In this document: positions 35,937 through 45,190 of the stretch, piece by piece | Layout: the number at the start of each line of letters is the position of its first letter | How positions within the stretch are numbered: the stretch's first letter is position 1 | Source of the DNA: an uncultured Colwellia sp. | GTDB lineage: Bacteria > Pseudomonadota > Gammaproteobacteria > Enterobacterales > Alteromonadaceae | Direction: 5' to 3' | DNA: 64,000 nucleotides | Assembly: GCA_913058395.1 (NCBI GenBank) | Contig: CAJXQI010000003.1 | Span: forward strand, 124,001 to 188,000 | Notes under the pieces: model-generated | The model's input: the letters and a program-made list of their open reading frames with translations, nothing else | Database searches by the model: none | Told to the model about the DNA's origin: nothing | Made by a program: the position numbers and the translations under genes

Positions 35937-36649
35937 GCGTGGATAAATTTGATAAAGAACTCTCGAACCTTTATCAACAAAGCAAACAACAAACCGACGC
36001 GCCAACGGTTGATTTAACCGGTGCAACTAAGCCAACAAATTCACCTCGTTCACCTTGGCACATGTTGGCGTTATTAGTCGCCGGTGGTGCTGCCTCGTTT
36101 GGTATTATGGCCGTCATCACCAACTTTGCTGAACCACCTTCGCATGGCGATGTACATGGTACTAGTGAGCAATACAAACAGCATTCAGTGCGTATAGTTG
36201 AAATTACCGAAGTAAAACCCGAAGAGTTAGTGCTACCGCCACCAACGCCGCCGTTACCACCTAAACCAGAAAGTAATGCGCCTAAAGCCACCAGTGAAGT
36301 TGCTACACCAACTACAGCGATTGCTAAGCCAACATTGGCAATGAATATTCCTACCGCTGATGACGTTAATGTACCAACATTTAGTCAACCTGCGCTTAAT
36401 ATAAAACCGACACACAAAGTGATGCCGGAATATCCGAAATCAGCACTTTACTCACGTAAATCTGGCAAGGTTAAACTGCAATATCGTATTTCATATTCAG
36501 GCAAAGTTATTGATGTTAGTGGTATGAACAAGCACAGTGACCGAGCACTAGAGCTTTCAGCCAAGAAAGCTTTGAGCCTATGGCGTTACCCTGAAGAAGC
36601 GGGTGGTGACAAGTTTTTGGAAATTGAGTTTGAGTTTAATTTAGAGTAA
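35933..36649 (+). CDS. anti-sigma-like/TonB fusion protein
   Basis: A 238-residue protein in the position normally taken by an anti-sigma factor, overlapping the sigma gene by four bases. Residues 1-41 are a short polar cytoplasmic part (KFDKELSNLYQQSKQQ), 42-64 a membrane segment, about 100-116 a proline-rich linker (LPPPTPPLPPKPE), and about 150-238 a TonB C-terminal domain (HKVMPEYPKSALYSRKSGKV, then KKALSLWRYP). The combination suggests one protein that both restrains the sigma factor and contacts outer-membrane receptors. The TonB domain is clear; the anti-sigma role is inferred from position and layout. Confidence 0.75.
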   Translation: MSVDKFDKELSNLYQQSKQQTDAPTVDLTGATKPTNSPRSPWHMLALLVAGGAASFGIMAVITNFAEPPSHGDVHGTSEQYKQHSVRIVEITEVKPEELVLPPPTPPLPPKPESNAPKATSEVATPTTAIAKPTLAMNIPTADDVNVPTFSQPALNIKPTHKVMPEYPKSALYSRKSGKVKLQYRISYSGKVIDVSGMNKHSDRALELSAKKALSLWRYPEEAGGDKFLEIEFEFNLE

Positions 36650-36807
36650 GTAGAGCAAATGAGTGTATTGTTGACTTTGAAGTAACTTAAACTAATTCTA
36701 AAGCTGGAACAACGATTGACAGTATTTAACTAAATACATCCTGTGCGCTATTTAGCTTTGATGTACTAACTATAATAAAATTTATTTATTAAGAAGAACT
36801 GAGAGAA

Positions 36808-36827
36808 GCCCAAAATAATTTTTGGGC
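36808..36827 (-). terminator. hairpin after the PIN-like protein gene
   Basis: A perfect 8-bp stem (GCCCAAAA / TTTTGGGC) with a 4-base loop between convergent genes, 17 bases past the stop at 36844 on the minus strand. The T-rich tail on that side is short (TTCTCTC), so efficiency is doubtful. Confidence 0.45.
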
Positions 36828-36843
36828 AAAACCACTTAAATTA

Positions 36844-38964
36844 TTATTTCTTGATTATCTTAAATGATAAAAAACGGGAAAAAGCAGAAATAGGTTTATC
36901 GAATAAAAGTTGTGGAGCAACATAGGTATAGCAAAAGCCAATAATAATTGCGAAGATCGAAGCATTTTCTTTTGATACATAACCAACTACAAATTCGCTA
37001 CTGTATGAATTTAACATATATATAGTGACACAGCCTAATATTACAATTATGAGCTTAAAAACTAGCTCTATAGATTTTTCATATCTTTTTCTACGCTTAT
37101 TTAGGTTCTTTCTATTTGTCGCAGCCATTTTTTCTTTCAATTTTGCTACTTCATCAATTAAAGCCCCTTTTTCTTGACCTATTTCTTTTAAACTATTCTC
37201 AGCTTCTAAAGCTCTTATTTTCTCGGCTCTTGCTTTACTAGACTCTTCAGACGCCACTAATTTTGCTTGTCTTTCGCTCTCTTTAATTAGCTGCATTTCA
37301 TTTATTAGAAAACTTTCATTTTCAGAGTTTTCCTGTATCTTTCTAGACTGCTGAGATATTGCTTTTCGGGCCAAAGAAAGTTTTTCTTCCGACTTATTTA
37401 CCTTTTCTAAATGGCCATCTATCTCTTTTTGAATTGTATCTTCAGCTTTTTTTACGTACGAAGAAAAAGACTTTTTAGTAATAATATCCGTATTACCGCC
37501 AACTTCTTGTACCATGGTGTGTAATAGTCGATCATTTGTCACGACACGTTCAAAAAGCTCAGATGAATCTTGGTCTAACTCATTAAAAAAACTTTTAACT
37601 TTAGTTATTAATAGAGCATGACCTCTCATAGCTTTTGAACAATTTGTTAATAAAGATAACGATGACAAATTTTTATCACTTTTTGTTCCGGTCAATACCC
37701 ACATTAGAACTGCAAACTTTCTTTCTGATAAAATAGGAGACATCTCATAAGTTTTGAAATTTCCATGCTCCTGTAGGGTTCTAATAGAGTCTTTAATTAA
37801 TCTCTCATTCGGTGTTATTAAAAATGACTTTGATTCTGCAAATGATTTAAAACTGTGATAATTATAATCGCTTACAACGTGTAGAACTGCTTCAACATCA
37901 TGCTCCATTGTCTCCTCAACTTTAATCCAAGAAAGGTTTTCACTTAAACGAGACCTAAATGAAGAAAATGTCTGACTCTGATCTCTTTTAGTAACGTTTA
38001 TGAGGTTACTTCCTAAGTTAAAGCCTATTTTCTTTAACAGGTAAGTTAAGTTGCCTTTAGCAGCTTGCATTTTAGAAAGTTGATTCGGATTTTTCATTAA
38101 AAACCTAGTTAAATGACTTGGGTTTCTATGTTTTTCAATATAGCTTTTTAAACCATACATAAGTGTTTTTTCGGCTTCCTCAATATACGCAGCTGTAGTT
38201 GTGACTATTCCTCCATTTTCTGTTACATACTTAATTAACTCTCTAGTACAATTAACTAAATATTCCTCATGAAATCCAAGTGCGTTAATTAAAAGAGGTG
38301 CATCTATATAGAATTTTTTATCTTTAATATTTTCAATTTCAACACTCGGTTCTCTAATACTTAAGACAACTTCAGCAAGAACAGCTCCAGAATAAGCACT
38401 TTCTAATACTTGATATTCTCTGCCTTTAGCTTCATAAAACATAGCTATGGTTTGGCCGAAAGCGTAGTCTAAAATATCTTCAAAATTTGTTTCTAAACTT
38501 TGGTCTTTTTCAATTATAGAATTAGCTAGTCTTCTACTAAATTCATTTTCATAGTCAATGGCAGGCTCTGGAATGTTTGCATTTGAAAAGAAGGCTTTGG
38601 ATGTTTTTTTATAAACATTTATTATTTCTTGAATTACAGTGGAAATTTCGTCACTTTCTTCCGATGTATTGTTAGAATAAATACAAATTTCATATTCATT
38701 TTTTTTTGTATTACGATTCTCGCCAATACTTCGAAGCCATTTTTTTTCAATTAACTTATCTGCAATATCCTCTGCGACATATGGATGCATATCTATCCCA
38801 TAAACGTCTGAAACATTTTTTGCAATTTCTTCAGGTTGATACTTTTCCCCATTTTTCTCTTCTAGTAATGGCTTTATAAGAGGAATAATTGATGAGGTGA
38901 TATCCCTAGTGTGGCTGAACTCTTCATTTACGAGTGCATAATGAAAAAGATGACTTGAATACAT
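36844..38964 (-). CDS. membrane-anchored coiled-coil protein with PIN-like nuclease domain
   Basis: A 706-residue protein. Residues about 15-95 look like a winged-helix part. Residues about 215-400 show PIN-like signatures in order: FYIDAPLLINALG (Asp221), AYIEEAEKTL (Glu262/263), HDVEAVLHV (Asp356) and FLITPNERLI (Asn386 where many PIN proteins have Asp/Asn). Residues about 510-640 form a long coiled coil, and two membrane helices lie near 648-665 and 676-695. The gene is alone, is more AT-rich by eye than its neighbours and has no clear homologue that I recognise, so recent transfer is possible. Possible roles include RNA cleavage in stress or phage defence. The PIN assignment comes from motif reading only. 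Confidence 0.65.
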   Translation of the reverse strand: MYSSHLFHYALVNEEFSHTRDITSSIIPLIKPLLEEKNGEKYQPEEIAKNVSDVYGIDMHPYVAEDIADKLIEKKWLRSIGENRNTKKNEYEICIYSNNTSEESDEISTVIQEIINVYKKTSKAFFSNANIPEPAIDYENEFSRRLANSIIEKDQSLETNFEDILDYAFGQTIAMFYEAKGREYQVLESAYSGAVLAEVVLSIREPSVEIENIKDKKFYIDAPLLINALGFHEEYLVNCTRELIKYVTENGGIVTTTAAYIEEAEKTLMYGLKSYIEKHRNPSHLTRFLMKNPNQLSKMQAAKGNLTYLLKKIGFNLGSNLINVTKRDQSQTFSSFRSRLSENLSWIKVEETMEHDVEAVLHVVSDYNYHSFKSFAESKSFLITPNERLIKDSIRTLQEHGNFKTYEMSPILSERKFAVLMWVLTGTKSDKNLSSLSLLTNCSKAMRGHALLITKVKSFFNELDQDSSELFERVVTNDRLLHTMVQEVGGNTDIITKKSFSSYVKKAEDTIQKEIDGHLEKVNKSEEKLSLARKAISQQSRKIQENSENESFLINEMQLIKESERQAKLVASEESSKARAEKIRALEAENSLKEIGQEKGALIDEVAKLKEKMAATNRKNLNKRRKRYEKSIELVFKLIIVILGCVTIYMLNSYSSEFVVGYVSKENASIFAIIIGFCYTYVAPQLLFDKPISAFSRFLSFKIIKK

Positions 38965-39341
38965 ATAATATCCTTCTAACTATAGGTAAGAACTAAACGT
39001 TGATTTTTTAATGGTGATAATGATGCGTTATTTTCAATGATATTATTCAATTGATAACGACTCTACCATTCTAAATATTGTGTATTGTTTCTAAGCACTT
39101 ACCATTAGTGAATAATACAAATTAATGCTTAAAGAAAGGACTATACGTACTTTTGTACAAAAATAACATTACAAGGCATGACACGGATCATACAAGTAGC
39201 GTCTTTATTAAAAAAGGTAAGGAATAGAGCAGCGCATTAACGCTTTAAATGCGTATAGAGTGACGAGATTGGGTGAACTATAATCACTTAGAGGTCAGTT
39301 TCTAAATTTATTTGGTACCGACTTATAATTACTCATCTCCG
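38965..39341. other. intergenic region upstream of the PIN-like gene
   Basis: AT-rich with many stops in all frames. I see a short inverted repeat (CGCATT ... AATGCG near 39234-39254) but no gene, terminator or recognised site. Confidence 0.4.
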
Positions 39342-40805
39342 CTATTTTGGAACTTCACTTTCTAGCAATGCAATTTGTTCCTGAGATTTTTTCGATGTGG
39401 GAGACATCTTTAGCACCAATCGGTAGCTTTCAATTGCTTTACTTTTATTACCTACATCAACCCAAGTATCCGCTAAGCTTTCACGTGCATTAACTGAGTT
39501 TGGGTATTTAGAGGTCAGAAACTCAAAAGCAGGTATTGATGACTTAGCGCCGCTGCCATATTTAAGCGCATAAGCACGATAAAGCATGAAGCGTTCTATT
39601 GAGGATGAGTCACCCTTAAAAATAGTTGATAAGCTGTTGAATATATCGTTTAGACTGTCGATATTGTTTTCAAGAGCGGCGCTGATAAATTGTTCTTTAA
39701 GCGCTGCCAATTTAAATTTTTCTGGCGCAACAATCGACATAACACTTTCGGCTAAAACATCAGTCCAAACGCTAAAGGCATTGCCATTGGTGACATATGC
39801 GATGGTGTAATTATCCTCAGGGTTGTCTGGTGTAAAATAGTGACGTAATTTAACTCTATTCCCTCCATCATGCCCAACATGTGTGTAGCCATCTTCAAGT
39901 GAGTATTCAAAGCCAAAGGCATAACGACCATCTTTGCCATTGGTTAGTTGCATCGGTTGCCATAACTGCTGCAAAGCTTTCTTACTAACAAACTTGCCTG
40001 TTAATAAGGCGGTAAGAAACGTTGTTAAGTCGTCAGGTGTTGAGTACAAAGCTGAGTGGGCAAAAGTGTATTCTGGCCAGTCGATATCAATGTTTCTTTT
40101 GATGCTACCATTATTACCTTGGTAGCTTGTTACCATATTTTTAATGATGGCTTTGGCACTTGCATGACCAGTATTTTTTAATGCTAAAGGACTAACAATG
40201 ACGTCTTGAACAAGCTGCTGATATGTTTTGTTGCTTACCGTTTCTAAAATTGCAGACAGCATTAAAAAGTTTGTATTGTTGTAGCTATTTCTGGTGCCAA
40301 TTTTAAAATGCTCTGGTTGATCAACAAGAGACAAGAAAACTGACTTTTTATCAGCTAAAAAATGATTGTTTTTCATCGCGGTATCAAAATAACGCGGGAC
40401 GCCAGATGTATGGCTCAATAAGTGTTCTAGGGTGACTGTTTGCCATCTAGTTGGAAGATAAGCTAAATATTTACGTACCGAATCGGTTAGTGCCAAATTA
40501 CCATTTTCAACTTGTTGCATGAGCAATACACTGGTGAATAACTTAGTGACTGAATAGCTTGGAAAAAGGTGTTTATTGTTAATGGCGACATCTAATTCGA
40601 CATTAGCAAAACCGTGATGTCCTTTATATAAAGGTTGATGATTTTTTAGTATCACTACTGATTGGCCGACAACACCATATCGTTCGCTATTTTTCACTAG
40701 CTGTAGATCTAGCGCTTTTTTGATAGACGGTAACATTTCAGCAAAAACGTTGACGGGGCTAGTTACCAATAAAGCCAATATAAAAAATGAGTAGATAAAT
40801 CGCAT
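39342..40805 (-). CDS. beta-lactamase-fold serine hydrolase with TPR-like tail
   Basis: A 487-residue exported protein with a signal peptide (1-22, ending VFA). The class-C/DD-peptidase motifs are SVTK (Ser85, Lys88), YNN (in NSYNNTNFL) and HVGHDGG. From about residue 370 the C-terminus has a TPR-like pattern (PNSVNARESLADTWVDVGNKSKAIESYRLVL). Such hydrolases range from esterases to peptidases; the substrate is unknown. The start at 40805 has AAGGA six bases upstream and gives a proper signal peptide; the frame is open further but without support. It is followed on the same strand by nothing close. Confidence 0.85.
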   Translation of the reverse strand: MRFIYSFFILALLVTSPVNVFAEMLPSIKKALDLQLVKNSERYGVVGQSVVILKNHQPLYKGHHGFANVELDVAINNKHLFPSYSVTKLFTSVLLMQQVENGNLALTDSVRKYLAYLPTRWQTVTLEHLLSHTSGVPRYFDTAMKNNHFLADKKSVFLSLVDQPEHFKIGTRNSYNNTNFLMLSAILETVSNKTYQQLVQDVIVSPLALKNTGHASAKAIIKNMVTSYQGNNGSIKRNIDIDWPEYTFAHSALYSTPDDLTTFLTALLTGKFVSKKALQQLWQPMQLTNGKDGRYAFGFEYSLEDGYTHVGHDGGNRVKLRHYFTPDNPEDNYTIAYVTNGNAFSVWTDVLAESVMSIVAPEKFKLAALKEQFISAALENNIDSLNDIFNSLSTIFKGDSSSIERFMLYRAYALKYGSGAKSSIPAFEFLTSKYPNSVNARESLADTWVDVGNKSKAIESYRLVLKMSPTSKKSQEQIALLESEVPK

Positions 40806-40962
40806 GAGAGTCCTTCTCGCTAAAAATACTTTACTGATACTTGAACCGATAAAGTTGAGCAGTAATGATACAGAAACTTTCAAAGCAGTAAACTAAGATA
40901 TTTGTATTTATTCTCAAGTGGTTACTACTGCTCGTTAGGTTTGCTTATTAGTAACTAATGAT

Positions 40963-42483
40963 TTACTGCTTCAATATTTTCGTTTTAACGAAAGTAAGCC
41001 CGTCATAAATTAAGCCAGTAGGTTTATTTTCTAACATTTCGAACTGAATGTATTGTCCAGAGGTCGGTCGAAACTTAACTCGCATTTGATCTTTTTCTCT
41101 AAAGGGTGTCGCTGATGAGTGCAAGTTACCCCATTGTAAGAAAAATTGCTTGTTGCTGACCACAATATCAATATTTCCAGCAAGTGGGTGATGATAAGTC
41201 CCGGTATATTGCAGTTTATCTGCGCTTAGTAACCAAGGTGAAGTGGTGTAGTTATTTTCTTTGGTTAGCATTTTCTTTCGATAGTTAAATGCCATGCTTT
41301 TTAACTTAACGATTTTTGCATTAATGCGTGCTTCAGCACCTTTTTCGTCAAGTAATTTACTATAAATAAAATCGGCGATAAGGTCGGTTAATTTATCATT
41401 TAGCATGCCTTCATTGTTAAGAATAACAATGCCAATTTTTTGTTTTGGCATAAAGGACAAGTGCGGTCGAAAGCCGTCAAATGTGCCAAAATGATGATAA
41501 GTTAAATTATTTTTGTACGTGCCGGTATACCAACCGTAAGCATAGTTTGTTCGTTCGAAATCGCCTCGTTTACTATCCAATGAAGCAATGGGTTTTTGTG
41601 CAAAGTTGATTAAGTCAGAATGAATAGCGGCTGACCCTAGCGCTTTAGTGTTTAATTGTGCCTTTAAAAATTTAGCCATGTCGCTAGCTGTTGAAATAAC
41701 GCCACCAGCGGCGTGCATGGTATTGTCGCGTTTGGTGAGATATAGCGCTTTTTTAGGTGTTGAACTGAAAAACGAATAAGGTTTGGCGAGTGCCCAATGA
41801 TTATTTCTTGCTTCGCTGATATAAGCTGTACTATGCGTCATACTTAATGGCTTAAATACCGATTGTGAAACACCGTCTTGCCATGATTTGTTGAAGGTTT
41901 TCTCATACCAAATACTGACAATGTTGTAGCCCAAGTTAGTATAGTCAAACTCACCGTGCTTACTGTCTGTGCTAGGAAATAATTTAGCTAGCATCAACAA
42001 TTTTGAAGCTTTGGAATGAATTCCAGAAGTAGAAACTGCAGTAGATAATAACTTGTCGTCTAAGCCTGAAGTGTGGGTTAACAAATCTTTAATGGTTATT
42101 TTTTCAGCCTGTACTTCTTTTGCAAAGCTGATTTCTGGAAACATTTGTTTTAATGACATTGAAGCCTCGTAAGGTGAATTTTCGAGGCTTTGTAAAACCG
42201 TTAAAGCGAATAACGGTTTGGTAATTGAGGCGATGTAAAATAGCGTATCGTCAGTGGCGAGCTTTTTATTTTCAATATCAGCATAACCAAATGATTGTTG
42301 ATAAATGGTTTTCTGCTCACTTACAACTGCAATTGAGGTTGCTGCGTCAATATCGAACTCTTGCATTAGTGTCGACATAAATTGGTTAATACTTAGTGTT
42401 AATTCCGTTTGTTCTTCAGCGTTTGTGTTGATGGTAAAAAGTAATACCCATGCGATAAATACTTTTATTATCCGGTTAGTCAT
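40963..42483 (-). CDS. beta-lactamase-fold serine hydrolase
   Basis: A 506-residue exported protein with a signal peptide (1-22, ending TNA). Motifs are SITK (Ser86, Lys89), YTN (in DYTNLGYN) and HFGTFDG. A C-terminal domain of about 120 residues (beta-rich, with LQYTGTYHHPLAGNIDIVV) follows the catalytic domain, as in many esterase/peptidase relatives. The start at 42483 is supported by AGGGAA. It precedes the hydrolase at 39342 by 157 bases; the two are diverged paralogues and may share a transcript with the ECF operon upstream. Confidence 0.87.
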   Translation of the reverse strand: MTNRIIKVFIAWVLLFTINTNAEEQTELTLSINQFMSTLMQEFDIDAATSIAVVSEQKTIYQQSFGYADIENKKLATDDTLFYIASITKPLFALTVLQSLENSPYEASMSLKQMFPEISFAKEVQAEKITIKDLLTHTSGLDDKLLSTAVSTSGIHSKASKLLMLAKLFPSTDSKHGEFDYTNLGYNIVSIWYEKTFNKSWQDGVSQSVFKPLSMTHSTAYISEARNNHWALAKPYSFFSSTPKKALYLTKRDNTMHAAGGVISTASDMAKFLKAQLNTKALGSAAIHSDLINFAQKPIASLDSKRGDFERTNYAYGWYTGTYKNNLTYHHFGTFDGFRPHLSFMPKQKIGIVILNNEGMLNDKLTDLIADFIYSKLLDEKGAEARINAKIVKLKSMAFNYRKKMLTKENNYTTSPWLLSADKLQYTGTYHHPLAGNIDIVVSNKQFFLQWGNLHSSATPFREKDQMRVKFRPTSGQYIQFEMLENKPTGLIYDGLTFVKTKILKQ

Positions 42484-42560
42484 ATTTAATTCCCTATTAT
42501 AATGATGTTTCATGGTTATTTAATTAGAGGAAATCAAAGAGCTTTTTAGATGCAAAAATA

Positions 42561-42866
42561 TTATTTTTCTTCGATTAATAACCAGAAACAGTTACCAACA
42601 AAGCAGAATAGCAGCAGGCTAACAATGTAAATTGACTGTTGAGAAAATAATGTCGTTAATGTGCTTTCTATATTTAAAAAGCTAAATAACAATCCTGAAA
42701 TCATTACTGCAATTACCGAGAATATTAAGGTTACTTTTTGGCGGACTTTGGCTGACTTTTCAAGTTGAGCCATTAGTTGTGGAGTAAAGTCTTGTTGACT
42801 CAATTCGCTATGAAATTGCAGTAAGGAGTCTACATAGCTGTCTTCGTCATTTTGTGTTTTATTCAT
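42561..42866 (-). CDS. small membrane protein in ECF sigma operon, possible anti-sigma
   Basis: A 101-residue protein with a polar N-terminal half (about 1-42) and two membrane helices (about 45-65 and 76-97). It starts 16 bases after the sigma gene stop, the usual place for an anti-sigma factor. No conserved zinc motif (HxxxCxxC) is present, so the role rests on position only. Confidence 0.65.
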   Translation of the reverse strand: MNKTQNDEDSYVDSLLQFHSELSQQDFTPQLMAQLEKSAKVRQKVTLIFSVIAVMISGLLFSFLNIESTLTTLFSQQSIYIVSLLLFCFVGNCFWLLIEEK

Positions 42867-42882
42867 TTTTTTCTCCGTTCTT

Positions 42883-43413
42883 CTATTTGTTCATCGACTT
42901 TCTAACAAAGTCTTTTAGCTTGTGCTGCGCTCGATTAATGTGTGACTTAACCGTACCTAAAGGAAATTCAGTAACTTGAGTTATTTCAATATGGCTCATG
43001 CCGACACTGGTTGATAACGTGATACAGGTTCGTTCAGGTAAAGAGAGTTGTCGCATCAATTTTTCAATAGTTAAATCTTTATCAATATCGATTTTCTGTA
43101 TTTCAAAGTTATCAAAGTCGTATTCAGCTTGTTCGTGTTTTTTATAAGCTTTTTGCTGTGATTTTAAAAAGTGGTGGTAGGCAATTTTGTGCAACCAAGT
43201 GCTCAACGCAGCGTCTGCACGAAACGAACTTAGTTTTCTATATAAAGTAATAAAGGTTTCTTGGGCTAAATCATCTGCTAGCGCATGATCACCTGCAGTT
43301 AAACGGCGTAGTACTTGCCGAATGCCTGATTGATACTTAGCAACAAGGGTGCGATAAGCATGGTGGTCATTACTGACGATGACTCTGGCAATGAGTTCCT
43401 TGTCATCAATCAT
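42883..43413 (-). CDS. ECF-family sigma factor
   Basis: A 176-residue sigma factor. Region 2: DHALADDLAQETFITLYRKL and STWLHKIAYHHFLKSQQ (about 40-90). Region 4: LSLPERTCITLSTSVGMSHIEITQVTEFPLGTVKSHINRAQHKL (about 125-168). It overlaps the upstream DUF6249 gene by four bases and is followed by a small membrane protein, making a compact three-gene operon. Confidence 0.92.
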   Translation of the reverse strand: MIDDKELIARVIVSNDHHAYRTLVAKYQSGIRQVLRRLTAGDHALADDLAQETFITLYRKLSSFRADAALSTWLHKIAYHHFLKSQQKAYKKHEQAEYDFDNFEIQKIDIDKDLTIEKLMRQLSLPERTCITLSTSVGMSHIEITQVTEFPLGTVKSHINRAQHKLKDFVRKSMNK

Positions 43414-43778
43414 TGATTATTACGTGCTTTTTCTTCGTTTTGATTTATTTTCCAAAGCAGCAAGAATGCAATGGCTAAGGTAATTGGAAACGCTGCAATA
43501 GCAAAAGCGACGTTTAAGATATTGAGTAATGAGCCAGCGGTAATAACAGCAATGCCTAACGCTAGTAATGTTATGGCTCGGCGTAGGTCAATGGTATGAG
43601 AGTGGTTCACAACTCCGATTTTATCTAATACTTCAATGGAAAGGTGTTCGCCGTTGTCTAAAGCTTTACGGATAGTGGTTTGAATTTCTGCTTTGTTTTT
43701 ATGTTCAAGCCAAAGACGAGCAATGGCAATAAGGCTAATAGAAATACAAATAGTAATTGGGATCCAATAATCTGACAT
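43410..43778 (-). CDS. DUF6249-like membrane protein in ECF operon
   Basis: A 122-residue protein with an N-terminal helix (about 5-24), a cytoplasmic part (about 25-65, NKAEIQTTIRKALDNGEHLSIEVLD) and two further helices (about 68-86 and 90-110). This arrangement, at the head of an ECF sigma operon, matches DUF6249 proteins. Function unknown; a role in sensing or restraining the sigma factor is conceivable. Confidence 0.72.
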   Translation of the reverse strand: MSDYWIPITICISISLIAIARLWLEHKNKAEIQTTIRKALDNGEHLSIEVLDKIGVVNHSHTIDLRRAITLLALGIAVITAGSLLNILNVAFAIAAFPITLAIAFLLLWKINQNEEKARNNQ

Positions 43779-44082
43779 AAATTTCTCAATAAGTTGTTAA
43801 GTTATAAGGTTAGATACTGACAGATGCTAAATTGGATGCAAATTGTTATTTTATTTTTTAATTACTTGTTATTCAGTATATTACCCTCGTATTAGTTTTG
43901 AACCGAAATATGTCATAGTTCCGATAAACCTAGAGAATTCTAATCATAAAGTGACAAAAAATAACATCATTTGAATATTAATATTGAAGCTGTCCTCATC
44001 TGTCTACGCCGTACATTACCTCGCGAGTGCTAAATAAAATGACTGCTATAATTTAGACGTGGTTTAGTTATTAGGAATGTTA
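43779..44082. promoter_or_regulatory. divergent promoter region between ECF operon and DUF4382 gene
   Basis: A 304-base AT-rich region. TATAAT at about 44046 is a candidate -10 box for the lipoprotein gene, without a good -35. No operator or gene was recognised. Confidence 0.35.
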
Positions 44083-45129
44083 ATGAATAATTTTAATACT
44101 GTGCTTGTTTGTCTTATCTGCTGTGCATTGTCGGCTTGTGGAGGTTCTAGTAGTGGTTCTAGCGAAACGCCTGATGTAACGCCCATGCCAACACCTACCC
44201 CTGCAGTTGATCCTGTTGTTTCATTTTCAATTTCTGATGCGCCTTTAGATTCTGTTACCTCGGTTAATGTTACCTTCGACTCAATAACTCTAAAGTCGGC
44301 TAATGATAATCAAGATGATGACTCAGGAATTTTGTTGCCTGTGCTTGATAGTGAAGGTAATGCCAGCACAATAACCATTGATTTGATGCAGTATCAAAAT
44401 GGTGACGAAAAGCTACTTATAGGTAACACGAGTATTGCTGAAGGGGACTATAGCCATTTAATTCTAAATACCTCTGGCTGTCCGCAGAATCAAAATGGTA
44501 GTACTGAGTTTTGTTGGGTGATTGATCAAGATGGCAGAAAGCCACTGAAAACTCCTAGCAATAAGCTTAAATTAGGTGAATTTAGTGTTACTAATGTTGC
44601 AGAACAAAGCTACACCATAGAATTTAACTTACGCTCTTCTTTGGTCAGTACTGCGAATGGTGCGTCATACAACCTCAAACCTCATGGCGTTAGGATTGTT
44701 GATGCGATGACTGACAGCATGTTGCTTGGTGATGTTGATGTAAACTTGCTAACAGCAGGCGAGGGCTGTGAAGGCGTTTTTCAGGATGACACCGATCACG
44801 GCAAAGTGGTTTACCTTTATCAACATAACTTTGCTAATAATGAAACCATGGTTGATGAGTATGATGTTGATATTGTAAAAAACACTTTACCTGTTGATGC
44901 GGTAAAACCTATTGCATCAACCAATGTTAGTTTTGATAGTGAGCAAAATCGTTATTTTTATAATTTTGCCCATTTAATGGCTGGTGAATATACCGTTGCC
45001 TTTTCATGTAGCGCGATAGGTGATGACCCTGAAGAGTACGATGGCATTGTTATCGAAAATCCAGAGTCTCAAAGACATACAGTAACACTTTTAGAGAATA
45101 CGCAGCTTACACAACACTTTACTGAATGA
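44083..45129 (+). CDS. DUF4382-family lipoprotein
   Basis: A 348-residue exported lipoprotein: lipobox LSAC followed by GGSSSGSS and a Pro/Thr linker (TPMPTPTP). Residues about 45-200 match DUF4382 (FSISDAPLDSVTSVNVTFDSITL, YSHLILNTSG, LKPHGVRIV), a beta-sandwich thought to bind carbohydrate or mediate surface contact. The start at 44083 leaves AGGA six bases upstream, better than the ATG at 44077. A long hairpin follows. It is near, but separate from, the iron-receptor gene. Confidence 0.83.
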   Translation: MNNFNTVLVCLICCALSACGGSSSGSSETPDVTPMPTPTPAVDPVVSFSISDAPLDSVTSVNVTFDSITLKSANDNQDDDSGILLPVLDSEGNASTITIDLMQYQNGDEKLLIGNTSIAEGDYSHLILNTSGCPQNQNGSTEFCWVIDQDGRKPLKTPSNKLKLGEFSVTNVAEQSYTIEFNLRSSLVSTANGASYNLKPHGVRIVDAMTDSMLLGDVDVNLLTAGEGCEGVFQDDTDHGKVVYLYQHNFANNETMVDEYDVDIVKNTLPVDAVKPIASTNVSFDSEQNRYFYNFAHLMAGEYTVAFSCSAIGDDPEEYDGIVIENPESQRHTVTLLENTQLTQHFTE

Positions 45130-45139
45130 CCTTTAATGA

Positions 45140-45190
45140 AATGCCCTGATAGATTGAATTATGGTGAGTAACTCAATCTATCAGGGCATT
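45140..45190. terminator. 18-bp perfect inverted repeat after the DUF4382 gene
   Basis: AATGCCCTGATAGATTGA at 45140-45157 and its exact complement at 45173-45190, loop 15 bases, starting 10 bases after the stop codon. It is a very stable hairpin without a T tract. It may terminate, protect the mRNA 3' end, or be a small mobile relic. Confidence 0.6.
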
